Source of the DNA: Synechococcus sp. CC9605
GTDB lineage: Bacteria > Cyanobacteriota > Cyanobacteriia > PCC-6307 > Cyanobiaceae
Length of the DNA stretch: 64,000 nt
Direction of reading: 5' to 3'
Assembly: GCF_000012625.1 (NCBI RefSeq)
Contig: NC_007516.1
Span: forward strand, 496,001-560,000
Shown here: positions 27,129-35,846 of the stretch, piece after piece
Numbering within the stretch: the first letter of the stretch is position 1
How the letters are laid out: each line of letters begins with the position of its first letter
Made by a program: the position numbers and the translations under genes
The notes under the pieces: generated by a model
Seen by the model: the letters and a program-made list of their open reading frames with translations, nothing else
What the model was told of the DNA's origin: nothing
The model's database searches: none

Positions 27129-27570
27129 CCAAAGAGGAAGGCCGCCCCTTCCAGATGGAAGAGACGGCCTAACTCGCTCGTTTATGCATTGCAGTCGACC
27201 TAGTCAGTACGTGTTGCCTTTGGGGATCTCCTTGGCAATGGGCCTGAGAGAGGAAGGTCGAAGCGTCTGGCTTGTGGCAACCCTGGGGCCATTTGGACCA
27301 GGTGTGAAGCGGGACTCCTACGGGGCACCTAGACGAACGGTGCAGAGGAGTGTCGACTGATCAGACGCACATCAGTGTCGTCACAGACGAGGCGCTCACG
27401 GTTGGGTTGAAAAGTTGGAGCAGGGGCCAGAAAAGTCAGGCTGCTTCTGCGATTTGCTCAGGTGGGGTTCGGCCGTCATGGGCTCCTCCGATCTCGATGC
27501 ACACACTCTCGGAAGCGGTGGAGCATCAGGCAATCAGCTGTCGTGCTCATTGCCTTCTGGGCCGAATCGG
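27129..27570. repeat. Segmental duplication, copy B; gap 27055-27594
   Basis: Diverged copy of 24289-24712 (blocks listed there). The 540-bp gap has no other convincing feature. The hairpin-forming GGAAGGCCGCC / GACGGCC block is the best conserved part. Confidence 0.6.
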
Positions 27571-27594
27571 TCGATTTTGGAACCGGCGTGCTGA

Positions 27595-27795
27595 ATGCTG
27601 ACTGTGTTTCGTCTCAGTGCAGCGGAAAGGCGTTTCGCCCTCACTTCCTTTGCCGTGAAGGTTGCGATTTTTTGGATTGCTCAGTTGATGGTCTGCGTGT
27701 TGGATCCGCGTCGGCTGGTGTGCGGTGTCGTAGAGAAGGGGTTCCTGCCCTGCCTGATCAGCTTTGCGGTGATGGATTTTCTGGTGATCCCGTAG
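27595..27795 (+). CDS. Possible small membrane protein
   Basis: 66 codons with two hydrophobic stretches (SFAVKVAIFWIAQLMVCVL and FLPCLISFAVMDFLVI) separated by a basic loop. Composition fits a two-pass membrane protein, but there is no recognised family and the surroundings are decayed; could be chance. Confidence 0.35.
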   Translation: MLTVFRLSAAERRFALTSFAVKVAIFWIAQLMVCVLDPRRLVCGVVEKGFLPCLISFAVMDFLVIP

Positions 27796-28175
27796 CTGAG
27801 GTGTCGCTGGGACCGCTAGCCCCGTTGCTCGACCACGTTTGCCTGAATGGTGCGGGGAAGAGTCCTTGCGGCCCTCGATTCCCCTGTTGTCAGGAAGGAG
27901 GCCAAGTGGTCCTCGACTCCCAGGTGCAGACCCCTCTTGGCCTGCAGGGTCAAGATGCGCTTGCCATCTAGTCGGTCTAACGAAGCCCCCAGTTTTCTTC
28001 AGGGGGCCTTCGCCCCTCAGTCGCCATCGTTATTCGTCTGATTGTCCTTTGAGAAAAACTCTCTAGCGAGGGCTCTGGCGTCCAGTCCAGCCAGCGTTCG
28101 TCTTTTGTCAGGCTCTCAAGCCGCACATCCCCCATTCGAGGTATAAGTTCTGCCGAACTACTTCTTCCCGACTTT
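27796..28175. other. Gene-poor stretch with one hairpin
   Basis: 380 bp with no convincing gene. GCCCCC / GGGGGC hairpin at 27983-28005 followed by CTTC could end transcription from 27595-27795. Nothing else seen. Confidence 0.4.
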
Positions 28176-28379
28176 CTAGTCGACTAGTTCCGTGTCCTTA
28201 CGGACAAGCCAATCGCTCTCGTCCGCGAACTTTTTATCTATCCGGCGCCGAGTCTCTACAACGTGGCGATGTTGTGCCCACAACTTCACCACGAACTTCG
28301 CGAGCCGCTCCTTTCGATCACCAAGCTGCTCAGGCAGCGAAGGATCTTGTTCGGTCACTTCTGGAAAACCGGCGCTCAT
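28176..28379 (-). CDS. Small hypothetical protein
   Basis: 67 aa: SLPEQLGDRKERLAKFVVKL then AQHRHVVETRRRIDKKFADE. A charged helical protein with no recognised family. Reading frame is coherent, but surroundings are decayed island DNA. Confidence 0.4.
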   Translation of the reverse strand: MSAGFPEVTEQDPSLPEQLGDRKERLAKFVVKLWAQHRHVVETRRRIDKKFADESDWLVRKDTELVD

Positions 28380-28638
28380 GGAGATCGATTGGTCGAACTC
28401 AACAGATAGCTAGATGTGCCATTGAGAGCCACATCCCAATGAGAAGCCCCCGCCAAAGGCAGGGGCCACAGAACGCGTTTCAGGAGTGTCACCTTGTTTC
28501 CACTCCCGTGAGGCGCCTCCTCACAAGATCAAGTTGGCAACGCCACTGGAATTGCGACTACAAAAGTGGACAGCTGCTGACTCGTCCAGGAGGACGCCTT
28601 CGATCGTCGGCAGCAGAGAGACGACAACGGCTTGTCGA

Positions 28639-28840
28639 TCAGTCAGGCTCCCATAGCGGCTCTTTCCAGTTGTCTGGCTTGGGCCAAGGGCAAGCCTTCA
28701 AGCGGTCTCCCCAGAAGAGGTTGGCGGCTTCCGTAATGATCTGAAGGTTGCCTGGGTGCTCTTGGGCCTCCAAGCTTGAGCGGGAGCATGTGATCGACGT
28801 GCAGGTCGCCTGGCATTGCTTCCGCAGCAAGCCTGCTTAA
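28639..28840 (-). pseudogene. HNH endonuclease remnant
   Basis: Reverse-strand fragment: one frame gives AMPGDLHVDHMLPLKLGG (the HNH DH motif), then after a one-base shift near 28770 the next frame gives QEHPGNLQIITEAANLFWGD and stops at 28639. Together they form the C-terminal half of an HNH nuclease domain. The N-terminus is absent; the fragment ends about 45 bp from att site 2, consistent with truncation by recombination. Confidence 0.65.
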
Positions 28841-28884
28841 GCGGTGAATCGCTTAAGCCCCTGCTGTGACTTGGGTTTTGGCGA

Positions 28885-28929
28885 CGCCCCCTGATGGATT
28901 CGAACCATCGACCGACTGCTTAGAAGGCA
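28885..28929. repeat. Partial tRNA-Arg copy, att site 2
   Basis: 45 bp identical to the 3' half of the tRNA-Arg (55438). Flanked on the left by sequence resembling the bases left of the intact tRNA (GCCCCTGCTG...TTGG.TTTT). Confidence 0.85.
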
Positions 28930-29021
28930 AAAAAAATCTCAGTTGGCTTTTGACTTTTTCAAGCTATGACTGGGATCGTGGCTTTCAACGATGTGCAATG
29001 CCGTCAATGAAACCCGCGAAA

Positions 29022-29049
29022 CTGGCCCCGTTTTGAGGGCTGGGGCCAG
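29022..29049. terminator. Bidirectional terminator; gap 28930-29312
   Basis: CTGGCCCC / GGGGCCAG stem around a 12-nt loop, T-rich on both sides (AGTTT forward, AGTTTCG reverse). The 383-bp gap shows no gene I would support; a reverse frame at 28985-29191 runs through this stem and is rejected. Confidence 0.65.
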
Positions 29050-29312
29050 TTTGATGACGCCAAATCCGATCGACCGAATGCTTGGGTGGCAGTAGAGCCT
29101 TCACTCGTTTTCGCTTGTTGGCGTAGCGAGGTTTTTGCTGGCCTGATCCCTGCAGGCAGTTTTTGGCCTTTGGTCCGAGGATGATGACCATAGATATTTA
29201 TGCTCCCTGGTCGATTGCTGCTGGTCCCTTAGTTTCAGCTGGTACTCAGATCTGTCGGCCCTCTTTCGATCGCGCAAGGCCCTGAGCCTGCAGCTGTCGA
29301 GAACGCCATTTC

Positions 29313-29459
29313 ATGACTGACCGCACTTACAGCATTTCCGCTGCACTGCGCGAAGCGCAGCTGCAGCGCATCGAAGCCTCCCTGGCCTGCAAGCCAGCAC
29401 CCATCCCTCAGGCGACAACACGCCTCGTCAAAGACAAGGACGCAAAGACAAGCGACTAA
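29313..29459 (+). CDS. Small hypothetical protein (48 aa)
   Basis: ATG to TAA: MTDRTYSISAALREAQLQRI and a basic Lys/Asp-rich tail. Good codon use. Soluble; family not recognised. First of two closely spaced small ORFs. Confidence 0.5.
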   Translation: MTDRTYSISAALREAQLQRIEASLACKPAPIPQATTRLVKDKDAKTSD

Positions 29460-29543
29460 TAGCAACTGTACCCACGCATTCCTTGATCAGATCGGCATAT
29501 TTATGGACATCCGCCACACGCCGGTGTCCTTAATAGTCCTGCC

Positions 29544-29657
29544 GTGGAGTTACTGGTCTCGATCCTGCTTGGGGTTGCCCTGGCTTGGCTGATCACCCGG
29601 ATGATCATCTTCCTTAGTGATAGTGCCCGCTGCTTAGGCCGTGCCTCGAAGGATTAA
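29544..29657 (+). CDS. 37-aa single-pass membrane peptide
   Basis: GTG start; VELLVSILLGVALAWLITRM then a short polar tail. One transmembrane helix. Its last four bases overlap the convergent gene at 29654. Unrecognised. Confidence 0.45.
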   Translation: MELLVSILLGVALAWLITRMIIFLSDSARCLGRASKD

Positions 29658-29872
29658 CGCAGTCTCGGCGGCAGCTCTAAGGCATCAAGACGCTCCAGGA
29701 TCATCGCCTTCATGATCCGGTCGCTATGGACCTGCAGATGAGTGCCGAAGAGCCGCAAAAGCAGTGCGGCCAGGTCTGGATCTGATGTTTCCCAGGCGTC
29801 CTGCCATGGCCCAGAGAGGGCTTCAAGATCGGCGAACGCCTGCTGACAGCTCAGCTCAACGCTGATGGGCAT
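29654..29872 (-). CDS. Small hypothetical protein
   Basis: 72 aa, helical, acidic: CQQAFADLEALSGPWQDAWE and HSDRIMKAMILERLDALELP. No domain recognised. Convergent overlap with the 37-aa membrane peptide. Confidence 0.5.
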   Translation of the reverse strand: MPISVELSCQQAFADLEALSGPWQDAWETSDPDLAALLLRLFGTHLQVHSDRIMKAMILERLDALELPPRLR

Positions 29873-30076
29873 CCCTTGGTTGGTGGGGGGCTCTTCAGAT
29901 GCTGGGGATGATTTGAGCTTCAGGACAGGGAAGGATTCCTAAAGAGGTTCAGGCGAGCTTATGTAATCAGTTGCCTAAGAGATTCAGAGCCTGGGAATTC
30001 GCCACAAATATCCCTCAACTGAGGGATGTGGGGTGACGGGTATCCCTGTGACTGTGAACGCAGAGAAAACAAGACC

Positions 30077-30092
30077 AATCACGTGACTGATT
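30077..30092. promoter_or_regulatory. Operator-like inverted repeat
   Basis: AATCA-CGTGAC-TGATT, one base before the ATG at 30094 of the E3 forward operon. Its position suggests repression or translational control of the phage-like small genes; binding protein unknown. Confidence 0.35.
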
Positions 30093-30093
30093 A

Positions 30094-30282
30094 ATGACGA
30101 ATTCAGATTTCGCCTACGTCGCTCTGCCGTCTCATTCCAATGAGGCCTGGCTTGAGCCTCAACAAAACCTCATCCCAGCTGAACCACAAAAAGATCTACT
30201 GGGCCAACTACTCCGTGCTGCCGTCAGCCCTTTCGCTCACGTCGCCGTTCTCTTCATCGTCCTCACCGGCATTGACCAATGA
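30094..30282 (+). CDS. Small protein, C-terminal membrane helix
   Basis: 62 aa with a polar N-terminus and a hydrophobic C-terminus (FAHVAVLFIVLTGI). First gene of a tight forward operon; its stop overlaps the next ATG by 4 bp (ATGA). Function unknown. Confidence 0.55.
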   Translation: MTNSDFAYVALPSHSNEAWLEPQQNLIPAEPQKDLLGQLLRAAVSPFAHVAVLFIVLTGIDQ

Positions 30283-30709
30283 CCAGCATCAAAGAAGCCC
30301 AATTCCCCGCAACTCCTTCTTCAGGCGAACTCCGCAAAAAATACGGAGAGCTTCGTGAAGCTGCGCAGTTCCTCAGCCGCAGCCGGGGTCAGTACAAAGG
30401 CCAAGTGACACGCCTCACCACCCGCATCACCGAGATGGAGTGTGAGCTGCGTCAGTTCGCATCAGCTGCTGAGATGACTCTCCGTCAAAAAGCAGAACTC
30501 GACAACCTGCTTCTCAATACCACGACGTCTTTGAAGGCTTTGAGATCGCCGGTGATGAGCTGGAGGACGCATGGAACAACTATCAGGGACGCGTCTGGCG
30601 TGGCAATGCCATCGGTCAGTTGCTCGAGTCCGTGACCCGCTTCATCCATCAGTGGCTTGCAGCCAAAAAAGCCAAGCGTGAACTGGAGGGAACCAATGAA
30701 TCTGCGTAG
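30279..30709 (+). CDS. Coiled-coil protein interrupted by a frameshift
   Basis: The first frame runs from 30279 as SGELRKKYGELREAAQFLSR and LTTRITEMECELRQFASAAE to ~30525. The frame then changes, and the natural continuation is QYHDVFEGFEIAGDELEDAW and ESVTRFIHQWLAAKKAKREL, stop at 30707-30709. One base appears to be missing near 30520. The restored end overlaps the next gene start (30696) by 14 bp, as expected for an intact operon. Looks like a phage/satellite structural or regulatory coiled-coil protein; function unknown. Confidence 0.6.
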
Positions 30710-31079
30710 CGTCATCGAGCGTTCTGTTGAAGCAGATCGCACCCTTGCTCGGCTTGTTGGTCAGCACATTGACGACAGCGCAAAAGGGCTTCGTGAGCTG
30801 AAAGACATCAGCACCAAAGAAGAAGCCGCTGAGACCTATCAGCTGGTTGGCACTGCTTTAGGGCCTGCCTCTTTTGACGAGCTGAACGCACTCACTGACA
30901 AGCGCCTGCGGCAAATGCTTACGGCCCAGAAAATCCCTGGCCGTGGTGCCAAGGGCATGAAGAAAGCTGACCGCATCCAGCTGTTACTGGATCACAAGGC
31001 GCCAATGCTCCCGAGCTACGAACAGCTCCTTCGCTTCTGGTACGACCAAAGCGCGCCTCAGATCATCACTGCTCGCTAA
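30696..31079 (+). CDS. Hypothetical protein with SAP-like segment
   Basis: 127 aa from ATG 30696 (MNLRSVIERSVEADRTLARL). Residues ~70-100 (LTDKRLRQMLTAQKIPGRGA then KKADRIQLLL) resemble a SAP helix-extended-helix DNA/RNA-binding motif. Third gene of the E3 forward operon, overlapping the gene before. A nucleic-acid-binding role is an inference from that motif only. Confidence 0.55.
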   Translation: MNLRSVIERSVEADRTLARLVGQHIDDSAKGLRELKDISTKEEAAETYQLVGTALGPASFDELNALTDKRLRQMLTAQKIPGRGAKGMKKADRIQLLLDHKAPMLPSYEQLLRFWYDQSAPQIITAR

Positions 31080-31099
31080 ACCCAACCAAGGAACAACCA

Positions 31100-31771
31100 A
31101 TCAAAATCATCACCGCAATCACCCCCGCAACTCTTGCTGTTGCAGCACCTGCTCAAGCCCAATGGGAAACATTCGACGGCCTATGCGGTAGCTCACGCAC
31201 CAAGTGCCAAGTCAAATTTGACGGCGAGAAGATGACCATGCCTGGTGTCGTCATCTACGCCGAAGACGTTGTCGCCTGGAACATGTCCGACAACACGATA
31301 CAACGCAGTTACCACGGCTGGTTTGGCGCCAAGAGCTTTTATAGCCCTAACGAAGACCAGCGCTTCTTCATCAAGTACATGGGCGACGACGGCACTCGCC
31401 AATTGGTCCAAGTTGCTTTCCTAAATCACAAGCCCGCTCGAAGCTTCATCAACATGATGGGCCTCTGGTCTGGTCTGGAATCTGAGAACCTCAGAACCAC
31501 TATCACTGCAGACAAGCGAACAGCTGTAAAAGACCCAGGCACTGTCAAACCCTTTGAAGACGTAACCACCAGCCCTAACGCTCAAAACAAGGGTGCTCAC
31601 AACCTTGGGCAGGGAAGCGTGCCTGCAAAGCGCTACCGCAAAACACCAAAGCCCCAGCTCAAAGCCTGCTGGTCTGTACATCTCGAAGCCAACCCTTCAA
31701 TGAAGGTCTGGGCTGACTCCAACCCAGAAGCAGCTGAGAAGGTGAAGTCCAAGAAATACGACGACTGCTGA
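31100..31771 (+). CDS. Exported protein of a two-member island family; start codon altered
   Basis: Frame opens at an ATC (31100) after a good AAGGAA ribosome-binding site: (M)KIITAITPATLAVAAPAQA is a textbook signal peptide. The first internal ATG (31232) would delete it, so the start was probably ATG and is now ATC. The mature protein has an N-terminal FDGLCGSSRTKCQVKFDG segment and a C-terminal CWSVHLEANPSMKVWADSNP with a final Cys. Both ends match the exported protein on E1 (47445-48149). About 223 aa; function unknown. Confidence 0.6.
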   Translation: MKIITAITPATLAVAAPAQAQWETFDGLCGSSRTKCQVKFDGEKMTMPGVVIYAEDVVAWNMSDNTIQRSYHGWFGAKSFYSPNEDQRFFIKYMGDDGTRQLVQVAFLNHKPARSFINMMGLWSGLESENLRTTITADKRTAVKDPGTVKPFEDVTTSPNAQNKGAHNLGQGSVPAKRYRKTPKPQLKACWSVHLEANPSMKVWADSNPEAAEKVKSKKYDDC

Positions 31772-31868
31772 TCACTACCCATAAACACAACCAACGGCAG
31801 CCAGAACTCCCGCTGGGTCATCTCACTGCTCAATCGCACATGCGCGCCAAGGTTGATTTGTATGGCGT

Positions 31869-33357
31869 TCACCAAACCTGTCCCAAGCGGCTTTGGGAAC
31901 TGCCCATCTTCCACTTGGTTCGATACCACTGCACCCAATACCGAACCGCATCGAGCGAGTGGTTGGCGCAGCCATCGGCAATCCGCTCCACATCACGCGG
32001 GTGGCGGGGCAGCGTCGGCCAGGTCGCCATCAATCCCTCGCACGCCCGGGTCCACAACAGCCATGGCGTCTCCGCATCGCACCCAGCGGCATGAAGCATC
32101 GTCCGCACCAAGGCCAATCCATTGGCCTCACGGGCGTTCATCTTCCCGGCGCGGCGCAGGGGGCAGCCCGCAGCTTTGAAGTCACCAGCTGTTGAACCGC
32201 GAGCACTGCCGGTGGCGTTGAACACGGCATCGTCCGCAATCACCTTCGTGGTGCCCGGCCGCAGGTTCCAACGGGCCAGCCACTCGATGATTCCCGTCGC
32301 CTGCTCGGCGTTGCTCAGGTATTGCCCACGGCTCCAGTCCCGTTGCCCACCAACAGTGCTGGCCGCCACATAGAACTCATCCAACAACCAGATCGAACCC
32401 CTGGGGGTGCCGGCTGGTTCCGGTAGGCAGAGATACGCCACGGTCGGGGCGCCATCGCCACAAACGCCCGCTTCAGCTCCTCCGGTGGCACCCCACCAGG
32501 CCGCACATCCCGCAGGCTGCGGCGCATCCCGTAACTGCTCCCGAAGAACGCTCCAGCGATGTCGACATCGAGGCGGCCATGGAGCCAGGCATCGAGCAAC
32601 GCCGAGTCATCGGCGCACGCAACCTTGATGTTCCGGATGTATTGATCCAGATCCAGGTGCTGGTTACTGGCCGCCGTGAAGCTGGCGAAGATGCAGTGCT
32701 TGCCCAGATCCTCTAAGAACCGGGAGGCCTTCCCCGCCTCCGGATAGCCAGCGGGGATTCCATACCGGGCTTGCAGCACCGGGTGAAACGGACCCCCGGG
32801 GTTGCCCAGCAGGATCGTTCTTGTCGGGACCCCAGCCGGACCCCTCAACGTCGCCGCTGATGAGTCAATGAACCCGGCGTCGAAGTGGTTTCCCACCTCA
32901 TCGTGGATGGCACAAATGAAGCTCCGGCCCTGCAGCCTCGCCAGCGCTCGCACCTGCTCTGCCGGCCCCGCGCCGGTATACGCCAACTCCACCCGCCCGA
33001 ACGGCATTTCCTTCCCGCCAACCCGGAAGGTCATGTCGCTGCCGGAATACGTCTTCCCCGGGAACGCCACCGGGAGATAACGCCACAGCAATCACTGCAG
33101 TTCAGTCAGGCCTGATACGTCGTTCTGGTGATCAGACAGGAATAACGCTCCTTCCAATGTGCAGCGTCCCGCGCCACCAGCATCACGATCTCCCAGCTCT
33201 TACCCGTGCCCCTGGCCGAGATGACGCACAGGTCATCCCCGAACGGGGCGTCGAGCATCAGCTGCTGCGTCAGCGTCGGATCCTTGATTTCAGGCCCTGC
33301 GGCTGTTGCTGGGGCTTGCGTCGGTGTTACTGCCATGCACCAGTCTGGCCAGCGCAA
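31869..33357 (-). pseudogene. Decayed phage terminase large subunit
   Basis: Three reverse frames join into one TerL. 33357-33106 starts with LTQQLMLDAPFGDDLCVISA and Walker A SARGTGKSW. 33091-~32450 carries the rest of the ATPase region (ICAIHDEVGN, LLGNPGG) and NQHLDLDQYIRN. 32441-31869 has the nuclease domain (GSIWLLDEFYV, ATWPTLPRHPRDVERIADG). Between them are a one-base shift plus a TGA near 33090 and another shift near 32440. It would have powered DNA packaging into a capsid. The segment NxHLDxxQ...AFFG matches the TerL remnant in E2, so the two are homologous. Confidence 0.8.
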
Positions 33358-33375
33358 ATTGCAGCTTTATGGCAA

Positions 33376-33399
33376 CAAAAAACCCCGCCTTGCGACGGG
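33376..33399 (-). terminator. Reverse-strand intrinsic terminator
   Basis: On the minus strand CCCGTCGCAAGGCGGG followed by TTTTTTG; lies downstream of the 33460-33660 gene. Confidence 0.7.
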
Positions 33400-33459
33400 A
33401 TAAAGCATATTGCGCATCTATAGCCTTCTCAATGTTGACTTAGATACGCAAACTCAATG

Positions 33460-33660
33460 TCAAAAATTGTGGCGGAAGGATCCCTTTGGAGTAGAGACGT
33501 CTGCTTTCGCTGAAGAGAACTTGGGAAGAGCTAACCTTGGGAATCCAATCGAGGGAATTTCAAAATTAAATTCTTCTGATATTGACTTCACAGCCTCAAA
33601 AATAATGAAACCTGCGACACCGACCATCACAACTGCAAACAAAATGGTGTTGAGTTCCAT
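33460..33660 (-). CDS. Small single-pass membrane protein
   Basis: 66 aa: NTILFAVVMVGVAGFIIFEA forms one N-terminal transmembrane helix, then a polar tail with LPKFSSAKADVSTPK. Followed by its own terminator. A+T-richer than core genes, fitting island cargo. Function unknown. Confidence 0.6.
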   Translation of the reverse strand: MELNTILFAVVMVGVAGFIIFEAVKSISEEFNFEIPSIGFPRLALPKFSSAKADVSTPKGSFRHNF

Positions 33661-33823
33661 GAGAAAATTGCCGAGGAAGCTATTAAAGCCTCAACAATCC
33701 GAAACAGAGAGCGTGTAAAGCTTAGCAACTGATTACAAAATTAAATAGGTATTTACGCTTATTCGCTTTTTGCTTGCCTGGGACGCGAAGACCCCGATTT
33801 GCGACGGGGTGATTTAGCTTATT

Positions 33824-34111
33824 TCAAATAAAATTACATACATCAGCTACAATCCTAGATTCAAAAATGTTATTTGGCTCCCTCCATTCACCCCATTTCA
33901 TTTCGTCGTCGGTAGAGTTAAAAACTCTGCCCTCGCATACAACTGCCACATGCAGTTTTTGTTTTTGATCCCTTTCGGCTGGAATTACGATTGACTGGCC
34001 CATCTTTCTTGCCCGCGTGAAATCAAGAGTTAGCGCTCCATATCCCCGCACCTCCGCTTCTGCAGTAAAAGCAAGCAGGAGACTCGCTGCGACGAATAGA
34101 AAGCGTTTCAT
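33824..34111 (-). CDS. Small exported protein
   Basis: 95 aa with a signal peptide MKRFLFVAASLLLAFTAEA and a mature part containing two cysteines (VVCEGRVFN, VADVCNFI) that may pair. One of several exported proteins in the island. A CCCC/GGGG hairpin at 33793-33812 lies just past the stop. Family not recognised. Confidence 0.65.
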   Translation of the reverse strand: MKRFLFVAASLLLAFTAEAEVRGYGALTLDFTRARKMGQSIVIPAERDQKQKLHVAVVCEGRVFNSTDDEMKWGEWREPNNIFESRIVADVCNFI

Positions 34112-34205
34112 GGAGCCGATTTATTGAATCTATGTATATTGCAAAGCATTTGTATTGGTTGATGCAATTGCTACCGATATTCAATAGCTAAAAATGAATT
34201 GCTCG

Positions 34206-34265
34206 CGTTGATTTGCACTTGGGAGCGGCGAGGTCACCTAGCGAAAGGGTGGCTTCGCTTGCCTA
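34206..34265. repeat. E3 direct repeat, copy 1 (copy 2 at 35047-35113)
   Basis: Shares GTTGATTTGCA, GAGCGGCG, GTCACCT and GGTGGCTTCGCTTG in the same order with 35047-35113. Non-coding; looks like a duplicated intergenic unit. Confidence 0.55.
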
Positions 34266-34304
34266 GAAAAAAGCCCTCGAACAACGAAACCTGGCCGAGG
34301 GCTT
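34265..34304 (-). terminator. Reverse-strand intrinsic terminator
   Basis: AAGCCCTCG / CGAGGGCTT stem followed on the minus strand by TTTTTTC; ends the DUF3764-like gene. Confidence 0.8.
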
Positions 34305-34354
34305 CCCCCAACTAAGGCAAAATTATGGCAAATGACACAGGGGAGTTGAGGGTC

Positions 34355-34633
34355 TTATGCAAGCCAACGAGTGATCACGGTGCCTTCATAGACGTGACCC
34401 GAAGCTTCAACAATTGGCTTGGTCTCTGGGTTCGTGAAGATGTTGTAGAGGACGTCCTCGGGTCCTTGAAACATTACTGTCGCTCTTTGGGGGTCGTCCT
34501 TGCAGACGCCAATAAAGAAGGTCTTGACCCCCATCTCGCCAAACATCGCTTGCTGCTCAGGAGCATTCATATGTGCGCGATATTCCTCAAACGTGTTGCT
34601 GAGCTTGAAGTCCAGAACAGTTGTCTCAGTCAT
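34355..34633 (-). CDS. DUF3764-like protein
   Basis: 92 aa from ATG 34633 (MTETTVLDFKLSNTFEEYRA). FKLSNTFEEYRAH, FFIGVCKDDPQRATVMFQG and SGHVYEGT fit DUF3764, small ferredoxin-like-fold proteins of marine picocyanobacteria with unknown function. Has its own terminator downstream. Confidence 0.65.
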   Translation of the reverse strand: MTETTVLDFKLSNTFEEYRAHMNAPEQQAMFGEMGVKTFFIGVCKDDPQRATVMFQGPEDVLYNIFTNPETKPIVEASGHVYEGTVITRWLA

Positions 34634-34667
34634 GGTTTGAGTGGTTCTAGTTCGCAATAGAACTGTT

Positions 34668-34796
34668 TTAACCAGCTTCAGGTGCCCAGCCCACTTCCTT
34701 CTTCCAGGTGGGGGCCCAGAGCTTGCAGCGCTTCTTTAATGCTGCCCCTGCTGCAGCTGCTTCTGCCTGAGGTTGCAACCCAACATCGTGTGGCAA
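34668..34796 (-). CDS. Small ORF ending in a repeated PTWKKEVGWAPEAG tail
   Basis: TTG-started frame of ~42 aa: PHDVGLQPQAEAAAAGAALK, ending APTWKKEVGWAPEAG. The same C-terminal peptide (RPTWQKEVGWAPEAG) is encoded on the same strand at about 35229-35275, and a degenerate trace lies near 35965. A duplicated small-gene 3' end; whether this copy is translated is uncertain. Confidence 0.4.
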   Translation of the reverse strand: MPHDVGLQPQAEAAAAGAALKKRCKLWAPTWKKEVGWAPEAG

Positions 34797-35318
34797 TTCT
34801 GACAGTTGTCAGGGAGAAGGAGGCAGCCCTAAGCCTCCCCTCCGCTACGGCAAGAAAGACCCCTGGTGCAGCTCTCAACTCCAGAGGCTGAGCTCTCCTC
34901 GCCGACTCCAAGTTGATGCACCTGTGTGACCAAGCTGCGATCGGCAGGCACGGGGTTCATGACCAGGTCCAACTCGCAGGCCAACCCGCCTCAGTAGCAA
35001 GTGATGCGTCAGGCCATTGGTACCAGGGTCACGATTGCACCGCTCGCAGTTGATTTGCAGCCTCTGAGAGCGGCGTCGTCACCTCTGTGCAGGGGGTGGC
35101 TTCGCTTGGCTAATCGCAGACAGGGTGATCCGGCCAGCCGTCGGAACAGATCACCCGAGCCGTAGTCCGCCCCACATCTGGCCGACTCGTCTCATCTCCA
35201 CCGATAGCCAAGAGAGAGAACTGGGTCATCCCGCTTCAGGAGCCCAGCCCACTTCCTTTTGCCAGGTGGGTCTTTTTCTATCTGCCGTGAGTGTTCCCCG
35301 CTCGCCAGACTTCGCTCC
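34797..35318. other. Gene-poor stretch with repeats
   Basis: 520 bp with no gene I would support. Contains copy 2 of the E3 direct repeat (35047-35113) and, on the minus strand at ~35229-35275, the second copy of the PTWxKEVGWAPEAG coding tail without a clear start. Confidence 0.45.
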
Positions 35319-35591
35319 ATGGCGAATAAGGACCGCAGCTTTCACGAAGCGCCAGAAAAGCCCGGTGGTGAGGGTCGGCTCTACTCCGAACAGCATCAGA
35401 AGCTCTGTCACTTCAAACTCTCCATGGCCACGGTCCACGCGCAGTGGGTAGAGGTCCGCACCTTCAGCTGGATCCCGCCACGCTCACCCGTCCCGATGAC
35501 CCAGCGGCGGTTGCTGCGGCACAACGCGATTAAGGCTTGGCAGACGATGCAGAAGACGGGCTGGAGGCGCTGCCCGCCGCCTGTGCGTTAA
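35319..35591 (+). CDS. DUF1651-like protein
   Basis: 90 aa from ATG 35319 (MANKDRSFHEAPEKPGGEGR). The C-terminus TQRRLLRHNAIKAWQTMQKT then GWRRCPPPVR matches the RR..R..AI.LW..L...GW..cpP pattern of DUF1651, a family found almost only in marine picocyanobacteria. Two C-terminal fragments of the same family occur at 36430-36456 and 37067-37237. Confidence 0.6.
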   Translation: MANKDRSFHEAPEKPGGEGRLYSEQHQKLCHFKLSMATVHAQWVEVRTFSWIPPRSPVPMTQRRLLRHNAIKAWQTMQKTGWRRCPPPVR

Positions 35592-35642
35592 CTCGCGCAT
35601 ACCAGGGATTGAATGGAGGTTTCGACCTCCGACTTCAAGGGC

Positions 35643-35846
35643 TCAACCCACCCTCGCTAGATGAAAGGCGGTTGAGTAAGGGAACGAAAACCCCGTCTCC
35701 ATAACACTTAGCTCTTGTTCTGCCGAGTAAAGAGTTCTTGTGATGCGGCAGTTGTTTTCACCGTCGCAAACAATGAATTGGCCGTCCTCGGTCTTTTGGA
35801 TCGAGGCGCCGTGAGGTGTCTCAACGATGAGGTTTGATTTCGCCAT
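35643..35846 (-). CDS. Small hypothetical protein
   Basis: 67 aa from ATG 35846 (MAKSNLIVETPHGASIQKTE). Beta-rich composition with two cysteines (FIVCDGENNCRI). No family recognised. The longer frame upstream lacks support. Confidence 0.5.
   Translation of the reverse strand: MAKSNLIVETPHGASIQKTEDGQFIVCDGENNCRITRTLYSAEQELSVMETGFSFPYSTAFHLARVG

Larger units (their letters stand above)
25781..28884. mobile_element. Island segment E4 (att 1 to att 2)
   Basis: 3.1-kb segment bounded by two partial tRNA-Arg repeats. It contains small proteins, a diverged copy of a pre-island segment and an HNH nuclease remnant against its right edge. No integrase. Probably a decayed or satellite integration product, or host DNA captured between att sites. 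Confidence 0.55.

Noticed and set aside
28985-29191. 68-codon reverse frame at the left end of E3
   Set aside because: It runs through a perfect bidirectional terminator stem and has no protein-like conservation.
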